Origin: JAGLOK01 sp963677605
GTDB taxonomy: Bacteria > Bacillota > Clostridia > Christensenellales > UMGS416
DNA length: 64,000 bases
Assembly (NCBI GenBank): GCA_963677605.2
Contig: CAXXDX010000006.1
Location: 1,488,001-1,552,000, forward strand
Direction of reading: 5' to 3'
Shown: in pieces, positions 1 through 10,650 of the stretch
Numbering within the stretch: the first letter of the stretch is position 1
Layout: each line of letters opens with the position of its first letter
Made by a program: the position numbers and the translations under genes
Notes under the pieces: model-generated
What the model was told of the DNA's origin: nothing
What the model saw: only the letters and a program-made list of their open reading frames with translations
The model's database searches: none

Positions 1-3000
1 TATGAAGCAGGATATGTTATTGATTTCAGCTGGCCATTATCCCAATATCCGTATGATATTACATTCTGGACAGTGCTTCCGTCAATTGTTATGTTTTCTG
101 TCTGTTGCGTTACCCAGTTTCGAGTGTTATATGCCCACTCGTGATAGAACTCTTCATCATCCAGTTCGCCTTCTGTTCTTATAAGGTTTCCTCTGGAATC
201 ATATTCATAGAAAGTATAGTCTGTATATGTTCGGTCAGCCTCATCACCTTCAGAATCATCTCCATCTTCATCTGAATAGTCAGAGTACGAATCATAATAC
301 TTTTCTTTCCACAGATATCCCTTGGAATCATAAGTGTAACCAAGTACTGTTCCATCATTAAATGTCTTGTATGTCAATCTTCCGAGTGCATCATAATAGT
401 AGTAAGATTCAATTATCAAGCTATCAGAATCATCAGTTCCATCATTAACTTCCTTATATACACGTCCTAAGTTATCATACCAAGTCTGTGTGATTCCACC
501 TTCGGCATCTTCAATCTCACTTATAAGATAATCACCGCTTACTGTATCGTATGTATAAGACGTTACGTAATCCGTTGTTCCTCCATCAGGTGACTGAGTT
601 ACCGAAAGAAGCCTGCTTAAATCATCATAGGTGTAATCCGTTTCTGCCCCTTCACCGTCAATTGTCTTTGTAGTTCTGCCCAAGTAGTCATACTCATACT
701 CTGATGTTAAGTTGAGATTACCCGTTCCCGGATCAACGATTGTCTTAATTGTTCTGTTAAGAGCATCATACTGTGCCTGAACAACTCTTCCTTCACCGTC
801 GACTATCTCTATCATGTTGCCAATATTATCATAAGTATATTCAGTAACATTAGTTGAAAGAGCACCGTTCGTAGTTTTAGATTCAACAAGTCTTCCGATT
901 GAATCATAATATTCAATGTTTTCAATGCCTTCTCTGTCTGTATATGTTACTTTAAGCGTATATACACCTGTTGTTCTTTCAATATAATCATAGTTCACCG
1001 TAGCCTCTGCTGTTACATCAGTATTATGATATGTATGGGTCAGTCTGTTCATATCATCATATGTATATCGTGTAAGGACCTCTTCAGAACCAGTTCCGAC
1101 ATAATGGTATGTCACATTGCCATTATTGTTATATACCCAACGTTCTGTATCATTTGTGCCGTCAGTAAAGTCAGAGTCACCATCAGGATAATATACTTTT
1201 ACCTTTCTACCTATAAGGTCATAATCAACTTTAGTTATGTTGTTTTCAGCATCAGTAATTAGTATCGGATTACCCATTCCATCATATTGATATACAGTGT
1301 CTTCTCCATTATCATCTATTGCTCTATATAGCCAGCCTTCCACAGTATATTCATATGCACTTACACTGCCATACCTGTCTGTCGTGGTGTGAAGTTGTCC
1401 CGGATATCCTTTGTTTGAACTGCTCCATTCACCTGAATAATATGTGTTTGTTACAGTTCCGTTTTCTGCATCTGTCGTTGTCAGTACATTACCATTTGAG
1501 TCATAAGTATAGCTTGTAGAAATACTACCTTCTCCTGAGGCAGCAGATGTTACTGTCATGCTATACGGGCTATCAAATTCATTGTATGTTACCTGATCAC
1601 TCGGATTAATGTAGTTATATGTTATTACATTGCCTTCATCATCGGTTACTGTTGAAATATTATTATGTGAGTCATACGTGACAGAGGTTGATATTTCTTC
1701 AGCTGTTGTATTCGCACCGACAATATTATAGTATGATACGTTTGTAATCTGATACTGCGCATTGTAACTATATGATGTTGTTACATCTATGGCATTAGTA
1801 ATGCTTGTAACACACCCGTTTGAGTTATATTCATACTCAGTATCGTTGCCCTTAAAGCTTACTGTTGTCTCACTGTTTGTTTCATCATAGCTGATAGTAA
1901 AGTTCTCTGTAGAAGCTGAATTCACTGGATACTCAATCATACTAATAGTTACATCATTAGCTGTGTAGTATATTGTGTATTCATGGCCTTCACCATCAAT
2001 TATTGTCTGCAGTCTTCCTGTTGTAGGATTATACTCGAAATCTTCATCGAAGTATGATTCGCCTTCAAGTTCTCTTCCAGCTAACCTTACTTTGCCTGTA
2101 GCATCTGCTAAATATGTGTACTTATATACTCTATCGTCTGTTGTAACCTGTGGGTCAGGACCCTCTACAGTTATTGTAGTAAGCAAGTCTACTGTGTTAT
2201 ATCCCAATGTTATTGAATTGCCTGCATTATCAGTTATAGTTTCGATATTACCTTTTGAGTTATATGAGTATTCAAGGTAATTTCCATTTCTGTCTTCGAA
2301 TCTATCAAGAAGCATATTCTTGTCGAAGATATAATCTATTCCATCTTTTCTGCTAATACGCCATAACTCATTTTCTAGACCTTCGTTTTCATGAGTCAGT
2401 TCAATAAACACACCTGCCGGTGAACTATACCCAGTCTCAGTTTTAGCAAACCTATGAATCGTTCCGTCACCGTCTTTTAGAATTACACCAACCTCTTCAT
2501 CCGATGAGTTGTATTCCATCATAAGTGCTGTATTAAATGAGTAGTCAGTACCATATCCCATTGCTGTTTTACTTGTCGATTGGCTGTTATATGTCCTTCT
2601 CATAACCATTGCAAACATCGGTCCCGGGAATACGAAGTCTGTTGTCTGGTAACTAAGATTGCCTTGACTCAACTCTACTTGACCTGACCCGCTTCCAGTA
2701 ACAAATCCTGTGTAATTCCAGTAATCCTGAAGGCCGAATCTCTTATCAAACTCTTCGCCATCGATCATTGTCGCACTATCACTATTGCTTAGTATACTTT
2801 CTCTTTCATAGCTGGTTTCACCGCTTGTATATTCAACTACTGAGGTTACTTTGTAATAGTATGTTTGATTATAGTTAAGGTTATAATCATAAAAGAATTT
2901 CTCTTCAACATGGTCTCCAACTAAAGTCGAATCATCTATAATAAAATCTTCTGTAGTGCCTCGATAGACATTGTATACAGTTCCTTCAGGGTTTGCCTCA

Positions 3001-6000
3001 TCTTTCCACCTTATAAGTGTTTTATAGTTAACTTCTGGAACAGCAGATACGTCTGTTGGTTCATCGATAAGCTTTACTGTTATTTCACTTCCTCTGTAAA
3101 TCTGCTCTACATCTGCAGACCACCATAGTATTGCCGGTGTTTCATCAACATCTGTAGTTGATAATGTAGCCCTAATTATGATTTGATCACCAACTGTAGT
3201 AAATACAACATCTATACCATCATTTTCAAAATCTATGCCTGTTAAATCTAGTGTCTGATAATTTATACCATCATTGCTAACTTCAAAACTAATATCAGTT
3301 CCTGCTGGCTTAATTAAACTCGCCTTAATATTCGCTTCTTTAACATATCCTTCAATCGGGTTAGAGAAGTCTGATAATACAGCAAATCCATTAGTATCAA
3401 CTGGATATTCACCAGTAGAGCTATCTGCTTTTAAAACAACTCTATCTACTAAGAGCTCAACATCATCATCTAATGGTAGTAGCAATTTGCTTGTATCATT
3501 CATGTAGTCATAGAAAGGTGTTTCATAATATTGTGATGTATATTTTACATTGCTTCCGTCTGTAGCTTTTACATAAATATAATACCGCTCACCTTCTAAG
3601 TAATTCTCATCAGTAAAATCAATACTCAAATCTTCAGTTGTATCATCAATAGAGTCAACTAATTCCCCATTAACATATAATTCGATGTCTGTTAGTCCAT
3701 CTGCATTTCCACCATCTCTTGTATAAGTAACAATATATGGACTAGCCTCTGCTATTGGGTTCTCATCATTTGGATCCGGATTAGTTATTACTAGTTCTGG
3801 CTCAGATGCGTTGGATACCTGGCTTTTAGTGAAGGTCACATAATCATCGGCATAATTACCCGCTTTATCAGAAGCATGCAACCAAAGCGTATAGCTTCCA
3901 TCTTCCAGTTCATCTGCTGTCATATTCCATTCGTGAAGCACATTATTTGTTTTCGAATAAATGATATCAGAATATATTTCATCGCATGTGATTTTATCTG
4001 GCTCATTTCCTGACCCATATACAGCCGTCAGGTCGATAGCAACAATGCCTTTATCTCTTCCGTCCACTTCCATAATATTTCCACTAGAAAGCTCATTGCT
4101 TTCATATGAGTGTGCTAAATAAATTATTAATTTGCCATCATATCCACTGTCAATAGTGTGTAAACCACTCATCACATACCACTGATTAGTTTCAGGTTCA
4201 TCAATATATATCGGCTCTTCCCAATTCCATGCTTCATCACTGCTAAGTGCCATTGTAATCCATCCACACTCAGGAGAGTCCACCTTGACTTTAGATGCAA
4301 TATACAATACATGTCCTTCAACTGTTTCTAAATCTGTATATTGTATTGCTGCCGGATTATATGAGCTTCCATTCCCCTGTATTGAAAGTATGTTTTCAGA
4401 AGCTGTTAAAGTAGAACTATCGCCATTTTCCCAATGTGCAAGAGTATCAAATCTAGCATTTTTTACAGCATTATTTGCATCAGGATTATACTTTTCATTA
4501 CACTCCGCTAAACTAGGCTCATTGCCTGCACCATATATTTCTGTTAAATCTAGTATTTCAAATCCATTAGTGCCGTCTACTTCAAGGCATTTTCCATCTG
4601 CAGTGGCACTATCGCTATATGAATGATAAATACTGACTATCAAATTACCATCGTACCCACTGTTAATTGTATGTAATCCGGATAATCCATACCATGTATC
4701 TTCCTGAGGTGAGTCTAAGTATATCGGTTCTTCCCAGTTCCATGCCTGATCACTGCTCATTGCCATAGTTATCCAGCCACAGTCCGAATTTGTTACTCTT
4801 ACTTTTGTATAAATATATATAATATGTCCTTCTTCAGTATCATAATTTGTATACTGCTGTAATGCAGCATTATATGAATTGCCATTTGCTTCTATAGATA
4901 TCACATTATTAGACTCTGAAATAGTTCCGTTACTAGCCTGCCAATGTGCTAAAGTGTCAAAGTTTGCATTTCTAATCTTATTATTAGCTGCAGGATTGTA
5001 TTTCTCATTACATTCTGCTAATGTAGGTTCATTACCTGAACCATACATCTCAGTTAAATCAAGCACCACAATTCCAGTATCGCTTCCATCCACTTCCATG
5101 CATTTTCCGTCTGCGGTTGCACTATTACTATACGAATGGAATATGTTTACTATTAAATTCCCATCATATCCGCTATTAATTGTGTGCAAACTAGATAATG
5201 AATACCATGTATTTTCCTGTGGTGAATCCAAATAAACCGGTTCCTCCCAATTCCACGCTTGATCACTGCTTAAAGCCATTGTTATCCAACCACAATCCGA
5301 ATTTGTTACTCTTAGCTTCGTATAAATATATATAACATGTCCTTCTATAGTATCAAAGTCAGTGAACTGTTGAAGTGCAGGATTATATGAATTACCGTTC
5401 CCCTCAACAGTCATTATATTATTGGCAACTGAGATTGTTGCATTACTATTAGCTTGCCATCCGGTTGCTGAATTAAAGTTAGGATTTTCTAGCTCATTAT
5501 ATGATCCTAGTGCAGACACTTCACTGAAAAAGCTTTGATATTCAGACAGGCTTGGACTAGTTCCTGGAGCAAACTTCAAATCCCACCCTGCAAGTTCAAT
5601 TGAGTCTGAAACATCACCCTGTATGCTTACTACTCCTTCAACAACTGAGCTTGATGTAGGAAAGTCGATATTAGCAATAGGTGAATCGATATCCAAATAT
5701 AATTCGTCAAAAGCATATTCTCCAATATTGTTACTAGCATCCTTAGCTCTTATATAAATATCGTATTCACCACTAGTTGAAATAGCAGAAGATAGATTGA
5801 GTTCCTTATATGATTGTGAACCATATAAAGCATCACAAGTTAACTTATCAGGTTCATTACCTGCTCCATATATTGCTGTTAAGTCTACTAATACAACTTT
5901 ATTTCCATATGAACCATCCACTTCGAGCTGCTTCCCACTTTCTGTAGAAGCATCCGCATAAACATGCCTTAACAATATTTTGTTATTACCAGTGAAATCG

Positions 6001-8891
6001 GGTTGCACTTCTTTAATTCCGCTTAATGTATACCATTGATTTTCTAAAGGTGCATCTATTCTATCAACTTCAGTATTTGTCCCACCACTGGAACCATCGA
6101 TCTGAATCAATATTGATTCAGCATCAGAATTTGTTACCCTCATTCTTGCTTTAATATAAATTTTATGACCTTCTACAACCGCAGTACTGGTTGAGTAATT
6201 TGCACTACCTGTTGTTCCATTTCCATTACCAGTATGAGTTAATACATACTCATCAACAGTATTAGTACCATTAACTTGAGTCCAGCCTGTTGTTCCATCA
6301 GCAAAATTCGAGTTGCTAATCAAATTTGAACTATTGTTATTTGATACTGTACCTATTGGATACCATGTTCCATTTGGATTGTCGATTGAATATTCATAAG
6401 TCAATACTTCTATAGAATCATCACCAACGCCAGACCAGTATAAAAGAGGGCTCATATCCGAGGTCCATGTATTAGGAATAATATTAAAATCATTTGGTTT
6501 TTTAGGTGCTGTAAAATCTGGCGTTGTTAATGCCGAACTTAGTCCTGCTTCAGATATTGTCTGAACATTAGGAGAGGGATCAACGTTTAAATCTCTAGCC
6601 ACTACTTTAAACGTATATTCGGTTTCGCAAGATAAATTTGAAAGTTCTTTTTCGTGCCGGATATTTTCACCTAGGTGCTCAATCCACACATCATCATATG
6701 CTGTATAATTAGTTCCATCAGTTGAATAATACACTAAATAATCTTTTACTCCAGCACTAGAATAACTTGCTCCTGATGGATTATCATATGTACCATCCCA
6801 TTCAAGCGTTGCTTTACATTGCCCTGGATTATTTTCATCGGCCGTAAATCCTTCTGCCGATAATCCTATATTTGTAACGGCTTGTGGGGCTTGTGAATCA
6901 AACTCATATTGTATTGTTATATACGCATCGTATCCATATGGGCAATCAACTGAGCCGAATTTTCTCATTCGTCCTGCTGTGTCATCTTTTTCCCTCAGCA
7001 TTAATCCATAGTTTGGGTAACCTGTCTGAGTATCTTGTGAATACTTCGTCCAGTTCTTCATCATATCAGTGATATTCAAAGCATACCATGCATTATCATT
7101 TGATATAGAGTATTCATTCCCATTCCATTGCCAGTCAACGTTTTGAGCTGCTTGGAAAGTGTTCCAAGTTTCTGTATTAGGATTACATGGGTGCAGTAAT
7201 CTGTATGCCCTCAAATAAAAACTTAGGCTCATATTTGCTGTGCGTGGTGATGGCTTAGTATGAAGTGATAAAGTCGTAGAAGTTATATTGTTTGCCGGTA
7301 CTCCTAAGTCTGTAAAATCACTTACATCAGGTTTAACTAAACCCCAACATACACCATATTCACTATCAAGATACCCACCAATATACATTGAAGGGTTTGT
7401 ACTTTGTATCTGAGTTGGTCTTTGACTATTAATAAAAGTATCATAAATGTCAGGACCATTATTATCAAGCACCACAACCGAAGGATCTACTGATACTGGG
7501 TATACTGTTGTTTTAGCTTCCAAAAATTCTTTTGGTACTTCTATCCTAATTCGATATTCATCTTTGTAATTTGCCAATACTTTAACAGTAATGTCCTCAC
7601 AATAGTGTTTATAATAATCTTCTTCAGAACCTGCATATGAATCTACCGCAAACGGTTCATTTGATATAAAGATAATTTCTTTAGTTTTTTCATCTCTAAA
7701 CTCAATAATATTATACTCATTGACAATAACATCAAGTCCTGGAGCAATTATTACAAAGTCAAATGTATTTTGTCCTGTGTATTTATTTATAACTATGTTC
7801 TCTTTTATCCCACTATTTATAGCTGAATAGCTATAAGTAATATCAGTATTTTCTTCGGATAAATAATCTGCTTTTTTATCTTCTTTCTCTTTATCATCCT
7901 TTATTTTAACTTTAAATTTCTTTTCAACCTCAGTACTATCTTTAGCTTTATAGTCCCCCCAAACACTTTTTTTCTTTTCCTGATCTTCTTTTTCCTGCTC
8001 ATCTTTTTCTTTACTGAGTACAACATTTGTAGGGTAATTTACAGTTTTTGTAGACAAGGAAATATTTCCACTATTATTAGCTAAGTCTGGGGATTCTGTA
8101 GGAGTTGGTTCTATAGTTGATGTGGTTTCTGGTGAAGTTGAGACTTCAGGAGTAGAAGTTGGTTCTGGGGTAATAGTAGGTTCCAAGGAAGGAGACGGAG
8201 CTGGTTCTGGTGTTAATGTAGGTTCTGGTGATATTGTTTCTTCAGGAGTTGGAGATACCGTAGGTTCTACTGTAGGTGTTGATGAGGTTTCTGGTGTGAT
8301 AGTAGGTTCTTCCGAAATCTCTAACTCAGGTGAAGCTGTTATTTCATCAGGATTAGGAGTAATAGAAGGTTCTGGTGTTAAAGTTGGTTCTTCAACTTTC
8401 ATATCATCTTTTTCTAAATTATCAACTGGAACTGGTATTATCTCGATAGAATAATCATTTTTCTTAAGTTTTACGCCATCATCACCAAGCAAATGTTCTG
8501 GTAAAAGAACATCAACATCATTTGCTTTGCTTTTAAAATTATAGCCTTGCTCTTTTTCTTTTGATGAAGTCTCAACAAGCGTTGTGTCAAAATCAATAAG
8601 CTTACCATTACTGTCTTTAAATCTAACAGGAGACTGAAATACATAAAATGTTGCAGTACCATCTTCATTTAAATATACTGACATATTTTCTGTGTCATAT
8701 TGATCCAGATGTTTTATATGACTACTTCTTTTTTCAGCATCATCTGGAACAAAGTCTTCAAGAGAAATTTTATCTTTACCTTTTTCGTTTTCAGCATACG
8801 CTGTTAATACTCCTGCAATTTCTATAGAGTATAGTACCATTATAATTGATAAAACTGTTGCTATAACCTTTTTCATAAAATTAGTTTTCAT
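1..8891 (-). CDS. Giant secreted RHS/YD-repeat surface protein, C-terminus beyond window
   Basis: The reading frame is open from the ATG at 8891 to the left edge, at least 2963 codons; I checked the frame at the start, middle and end. The start follows AGGAGATGTT. Order from the N-terminus: signal peptide (residues 1 to about 32), a Thr-Pro-Glu-rich spacer (about 160-265), a Lys/Glu-rich stretch, a DNRLRE-like region typical of RHS proteins (about 430-640), fibronectin-III-like segments, four Trp-rich modules carrying a DLTxxYGxGNEP motif, more Ig/FN3-like sequence, then from about residue 2085 the RHS plug (Asp-Phe-Val-Phe-Pro-Gly) followed by many YD repeats such as YEYDSRGN and YTYDSNGNV. 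RHS proteins often form a shell around a C-terminal toxin or act in contact-dependent competition or adhesion. The C-terminal tip, which would decide this, is not in the window. A lipoprotein gene lies 100 bases upstream and probably shares its promoter. Confidence 0.9.
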   Translation of the reverse strand, partial: MKTNFMKKVIATVLSIIMVLYSIEIAGVLTAYAENEKGKDKISLEDFVPDDAEKRSSHIKHLDQYDTENMSVYLNEDGTATFYVFQSPVRFKDSNGKLIDFDTTLVETSSKEKEQGYNFKSKANDVDVLLPEHLLGDDGVKLKKNDYSIEIIPVPVDNLEKDDMKVEEPTLTPEPSITPNPDEITASPELEISEEPTITPETSSTPTVEPTVSPTPEETISPEPTLTPEPAPSPSLEPTITPEPTSTPEVSTSPETTSTIEPTPTESPDLANNSGNISLSTKTVNYPTNVVLSKEKDEQEKEDQEKKKSVWGDYKAKDSTEVEKKFKVKIKDDKEKEDKKADYLSEENTDITYSYSAINSGIKENIVINKYTGQNTFDFVIIAPGLDVIVNEYNIIEFRDEKTKEIIFISNEPFAVDSYAGSEEDYYKHYCEDITVKVLANYKDEYRIRIEVPKEFLEAKTTVYPVSVDPSVVVLDNNGPDIYDTFINSQRPTQIQSTNPSMYIGGYLDSEYGVCWGLVKPDVSDFTDLGVPANNITSTTLSLHTKPSPRTANMSLSFYLRAYRLLHPCNPNTETWNTFQAAQNVDWQWNGNEYSISNDNAWYALNITDMMKNWTKYSQDTQTGYPNYGLMLREKDDTAGRMRKFGSVDCPYGYDAYITIQYEFDSQAPQAVTNIGLSAEGFTADENNPGQCKATLEWDGTYDNPSGASYSSAGVKDYLVYYSTDGTNYTAYDDVWIEHLGENIRHEKELSNLSCETEYTFKVVARDLNVDPSPNVQTISEAGLSSALTTPDFTAPKKPNDFNIIPNTWTSDMSPLLYWSGVGDDSIEVLTYEYSIDNPNGTWYPIGTVSNNNSSNLISNSNFADGTTGWTQVNGTNTVDEYVLTHTGNGNGTTGSANYSTSTAVVEGHKIYIKARMRVTNSDAESILIQIDGSSGGTNTEVDRIDAPLENQWYTLSGIKEVQPDFTGNNKILLRHVYADASTESGKQLEVDGSYGNKVVLVDLTAIYGAGNEPDKLTCDALYGSQSYKELNLSSAISTSGEYDIYIRAKDASNNIGEYAFDELYLDIDSPIANIDFPTSSSVVEGVVSIQGDVSDSIELAGWDLKFAPGTSPSLSEYQSFFSEVSALGSYNELENPNFNSATGWQANSNATISVANNIMTVEGNGNSYNPALQQFTDFDTIEGHVIYIYTKLRVTNSDCGWITMALSSDQAWNWEEPVYLDSPQENTWYSLSSLHTINSGYDGNLIVNIFHSYSNSATADGKCMEVDGSDTGIVVLDLTEMYGSGNEPTLAECNEKYNPAANNKIRNANFDTLAHWQASNGTISESNNVISIEANGNSYNAALQQYTNYDTEEGHIIYIYTKVRVTNSDCGWITMAMSSDQAWNWEEPIYLDSPQEDTWYGLSGLHTINSGYDGNLIVSIYHSYSDSATADGKCLEVDGTNGFEILDLTEIYGAGNEPSLAECNEKYNPDANNAVKNARFDTLAHWENGDSSTLTASENILSIQGNGSSYNPAAIQYTDLETVEGHVLYIASKVKVDSPECGWITMALSSDEAWNWEEPIYIDEPETNQWYVMSGLHTIDSGYDGKLIIYLAHSYESNELSSGNIMEVDGRDKGIVAIDLTAVYGSGNEPDKITCDEIYSDIIYSKTNNVLHEWNMTADELEDGSYTLWLHASDKAGNYADDYVTFTKSQVSNASEPELVITNPDPNDENPIAEASPYIVTYTRDGGNADGLTDIELYVNGELVDSIDDTTEDLSIDFTDENYLEGERYYIYVKATDGSNVKYTSQYYETPFYDYMNDTSKLLLPLDDDVELLVDRVVLKADSSTGEYPVDTNGFAVLSDFSNPIEGYVKEANIKASLIKPAGTDISFEVSNDGINYQTLDLTGIDFENDGIDVVFTTVGDQIIIRATLSTTDVDETPAILWWSADVEQIYRGSEITVKLIDEPTDVSAVPEVNYKTLIRWKDEANPEGTVYNVYRGTTEDFIIDDSTLVGDHVEEKFFYDYNLNYNQTYYYKVTSVVEYTSGETSYERESILSNSDSATMIDGEEFDKRFGLQDYWNYTGFVTGSGSGQVELSQGNLSYQTTDFVFPGPMFAMVMRRTYNSQSTSKTAMGYGTDYSFNTALMMEYNSSDEEVGVILKDGDGTIHRFAKTETGYSSPAGVFIELTHENEGLENELWRISRKDGIDYIFDKNMLLDRFEDRNGNYLEYSYNSKGNIETITDNAGNSITLGYNTVDLLTTITVEGPDPQVTTDDRVYKYTYLADATGKVRLAGRELEGESYFDEDFEYNPTTGRLQTIIDGEGHEYTIYYTANDVTISMIEYPVNSASTENFTISYDETNSETTVSFKGNDTEYEYNSNGCVTSITNAIDVTTSYSYNAQYQITNVSYYNIVGANTTAEEISTSVTYDSHNNISTVTDDEGNVITYNYINPSDQVTYNEFDSPYSMTVTSAASGEGSISTSYTYDSNGNVLTTTDAENGTVTNTYYSGEWSSSNKGYPGQLHTTTDRYGSVSAYEYTVEGWLYRAIDDNGEDTVYQYDGMGNPILITDAENNITKVDYDLIGRKVKVYYPDGDSDFTDGTNDTERWVYNNNGNVTYHYVGTGSEEVLTRYTYDDMNRLTHTYHNTDVTAEATVNYDYIERTTGVYTLKVTYTDREGIENIEYYDSIGRLVESKTTNGALSTNVTEYTYDNIGNMIEIVDGEGRVVQAQYDALNRTIKTIVDPGTGNLNLTSEYEYDYLGRTTKTIDGEGAETDYTYDDLSRLLSVTQSPDGGTTDYVTSYTYDTVSGDYLISEIEDAEGGITQTWYDNLGRVYKEVNDGTDDSDSLIIESYYYYDALGRLTYKTFNDGTVLGYTYDSKGYLWKEKYYDSYSDYSDEDGDDSEGDEADRTYTDYTFYEYDSRGNLIRTEGELDDEEFYHEWAYNTRNWVTQQTENITIDGSTVQNVISYGYWDNGQLKSITYPAS
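3972..5510 (-). repeat. Three tandem 513-bp coding repeats inside the RHS gene
   Basis: Equivalent landmarks (the codons for Ser-Gly-Tyr-Asp-Gly) fall at 5161, 4648 and 4135, exactly 513 bases apart, giving three 171-residue modules. Each contains NWEEP(V/I)Y, TWY.(L/M)S.LHTI.SGYDG, MEVDG or LEVDG, and DLT..YG.GNEP. A fourth, diverged module lies at about 5850-6330. The unit edges given here are approximate. Confidence 0.85.
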
Positions 8892-8992
8892 AACATCTCC
8901 TGTGCATTTTTTGCTATTTATGTTTATTTATTCTTTTTTTGTGTAACAAAAATATACTAAATACTTATTTAGCATTAATTAACTTAATAATT

Positions 8993-10096
8993 TTAATCGT
9001 TTGAAATGTGTTGTTCGTATATTACATATTCGCCGTTTTTGTCTTCTGTAAGCAGTAACTTATGCTTTACTACACTTGAATCATACTTTAAATCAGCTTC
9101 AACCAACAATCCTTCTTTCAAGTTATCTTCAGGCATCATTATGTTTTCTACTCCAATTGAAGTAACTTCATAACATTGTATGTTTCCATATGCCTGTCGA
9201 TATGTTAATAGTTTTTCCCATTTAGTATTAAGTGAACCATCAATATTAGGAAAAGTGTCTGGACTGTATAGTGATAATGTCTCTTTTTTTTCTAAGTTTT
9301 GCAAATGTGAAGTATATTTTTCAAAGAAATTTAATGCTTTAACCGGCAAAATCATAGAATATCCAATTCCAAGTTCACCGTTAGTGCTTGTTATTTTTAT
9401 TTTGTTCCGCAGTGTTCCATTATCACATTTCATCTCAAGTAATGCTTCATATACATAATTCGAGTCATCAAGTTTTTCATACAGATAGCTACCTTCAATA
9501 ATTTCACAATTAAGTATATTCCCACTTATTAAGGTTGCTTGTTCAAACATTGATTCAAGATTTCTTTTTGTTCTTGTTGAGAAGAAATAAGAAGACATTG
9601 CATTTTCAATGCTCTCTATGTCATTGTTTAAAACAGATTCAATGTACGGAGATAACACTTCATTAATCAGGTTATCCTCTTCGAACTCAAAAACATTTAT
9701 TGCTATTTGCCCATCTTCTTTTATTATAACTTGGTGTTTTTCATTAATCTCAGTATTTTGGTATTTTACCAATACATCAAAATCAACATACTTATCAGTA
9801 CCTTCTTTATAATAATTCTGGCTTGTTACTTTATATTCCTCTACAGAACCTAGAATTGTCGATCTAGAGAAGAGCAAATCAATTGTATTAATTCCATATT
9901 TTGCTTCTATTTTGTCCGACGAATTTTTATTGAACATATAAAAGCATTTAATAGCATTCTTGTTGTTAATACAACGGTAATACTCATCTACGTATTCTTT
10001 TGCTGTTTCTATAGTTTTTTTAGATGTGCAAGAGGCAAGTGTAAGAATTGAAGTCGTCAAAAGTACCAAAACAACTAAATGTAGTATTTTTTTCAT
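8993..10096 (-). CDS. Lipoprotein of unknown function
   Basis: A 367-residue protein with a lipobox LASC (Cys23) after a hydrophobic signal, so it should be lipid-anchored on the outer face of the membrane. The start is supported by GTAGGAG ten bases upstream. The rest is a mixed alpha/beta sequence rich in Lys, Glu and Asn; residues 30-130 resemble a small NTF2-like or DUF-type fold, but I do not recognise a family with confidence. It has its own good promoter and sits just upstream of the giant RHS gene with a 100-base gap, so the two are probably cotranscribed. It could help display the RHS protein or protect the producer, but that rests only on position. Confidence 0.8.
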   Translation of the reverse strand: MKKILHLVVLVLLTTSILTLASCTSKKTIETAKEYVDEYYRCINNKNAIKCFYMFNKNSSDKIEAKYGINTIDLLFSRSTILGSVEEYKVTSQNYYKEGTDKYVDFDVLVKYQNTEINEKHQVIIKEDGQIAINVFEFEEDNLINEVLSPYIESVLNNDIESIENAMSSYFFSTRTKRNLESMFEQATLISGNILNCEIIEGSYLYEKLDDSNYVYEALLEMKCDNGTLRNKIKITSTNGELGIGYSMILPVKALNFFEKYTSHLQNLEKKETLSLYSPDTFPNIDGSLNTKWEKLLTYRQAYGNIQCYEVTSIGVENIMMPEDNLKEGLLVEADLKYDSSVVKHKLLLTEDKNGEYVIYEQHISND

Positions 10097-10148
10097 TATA
10101 CTCCTACTAAATGTCCATAAAGTGAAAGTAGCATCATTTTTTATTTTT

Positions 10149-10177
10149 ATTGTATTAATTATCTTCCCCTATGTCAA
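10149..10177 (-). promoter_or_regulatory. Sigma-70-type promoter for the lipoprotein/RHS genes
   Basis: On the minus strand TTGACA (10172-10177) and TACAAT (10149-10154) are separated by exactly 17 bases, followed by about 50 bases to the lipoprotein ATG. This is a near-consensus housekeeping promoter. Confidence 0.75.
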
Positions 10178-10650
10178 ATTTTGCTTTTATTGTTTTATTA
10201 CCGTATATTATGCTTTTACTGATATTTTTGTAATTGTATGCATTATCCTAATAAAGTAAGAGTATTGTATATTAATAATGGTTGCATTTATCAAATATTT
10301 TGTGAATATACCCATATTTATTGTTAGTTTTATTAGATATATTATACAATTTTTTTATTGTAAACAGTTTTTCTGCTTTTAATTCAATAATTATATTGCT
10401 AAATTTTCCATTTTAATTCATATAATTTATTTTTGTCAATTTATAGTATTTTTTCGTATAACAATAGTTTCAAAATCACTTAATGAAGAATTCTTTTTTC
10501 CTATCTTAACTTTAGTACTTCCTTCTAGGTAGTACTTCTTGGCTGTCGCAATATGACATGGCTGGGTGTCGTATTTTGATATGGGTAAATAGATACACTT
10601 GTAGCGTGTGAGAAAAATACATCGTTTAATCGCTAAGCGGAAATTATCTA
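10178..10650. other. AT-rich intergenic stretch without a gene
   Basis: About 470 bases between the lipoprotein promoter and the winged-helix gene. No credible coding sequence is seen on either strand. The rightmost 110 bases are less AT-rich and carry two short direct repeats, annotated separately. No clear terminator for the surface-protein operon is visible here. Confidence 0.5.
10544..10584. repeat. Pair of imperfect 18-bp direct repeats next to the winged-helix gene
   Basis: TGTCGCAATATGACATGG (10544-10561) and TGTCGTATTTTGATATGG (10567-10584) match at 14 of 18 positions with a 23-base period. A second short repeat, AGTACTTC, occurs at about 10514 and 10531. Their place beside a replication-initiator-like gene would suit binding sites for that protein, but this is inference. 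Confidence 0.45.

Noticed and set aside
4135..5161. A CRISPR-like array suggested by regular repeats.
   Set aside because: The period is 513 bases and the repeats are coding modules of one protein.
8122..8454. A rightward frame of about 110 codons rich in Gly, Ser and Val.
   Set aside because: It is the complement of the Thr-Pro-Glu-rich spacer of the RHS gene; low-complexity coding DNA keeps the opposite strand open.
10097..10650. The left end (attL) of the element.
   Set aside because: No integrase, no tRNA end and no matching right-end repeat are in the window, so a border cannot be fixed.
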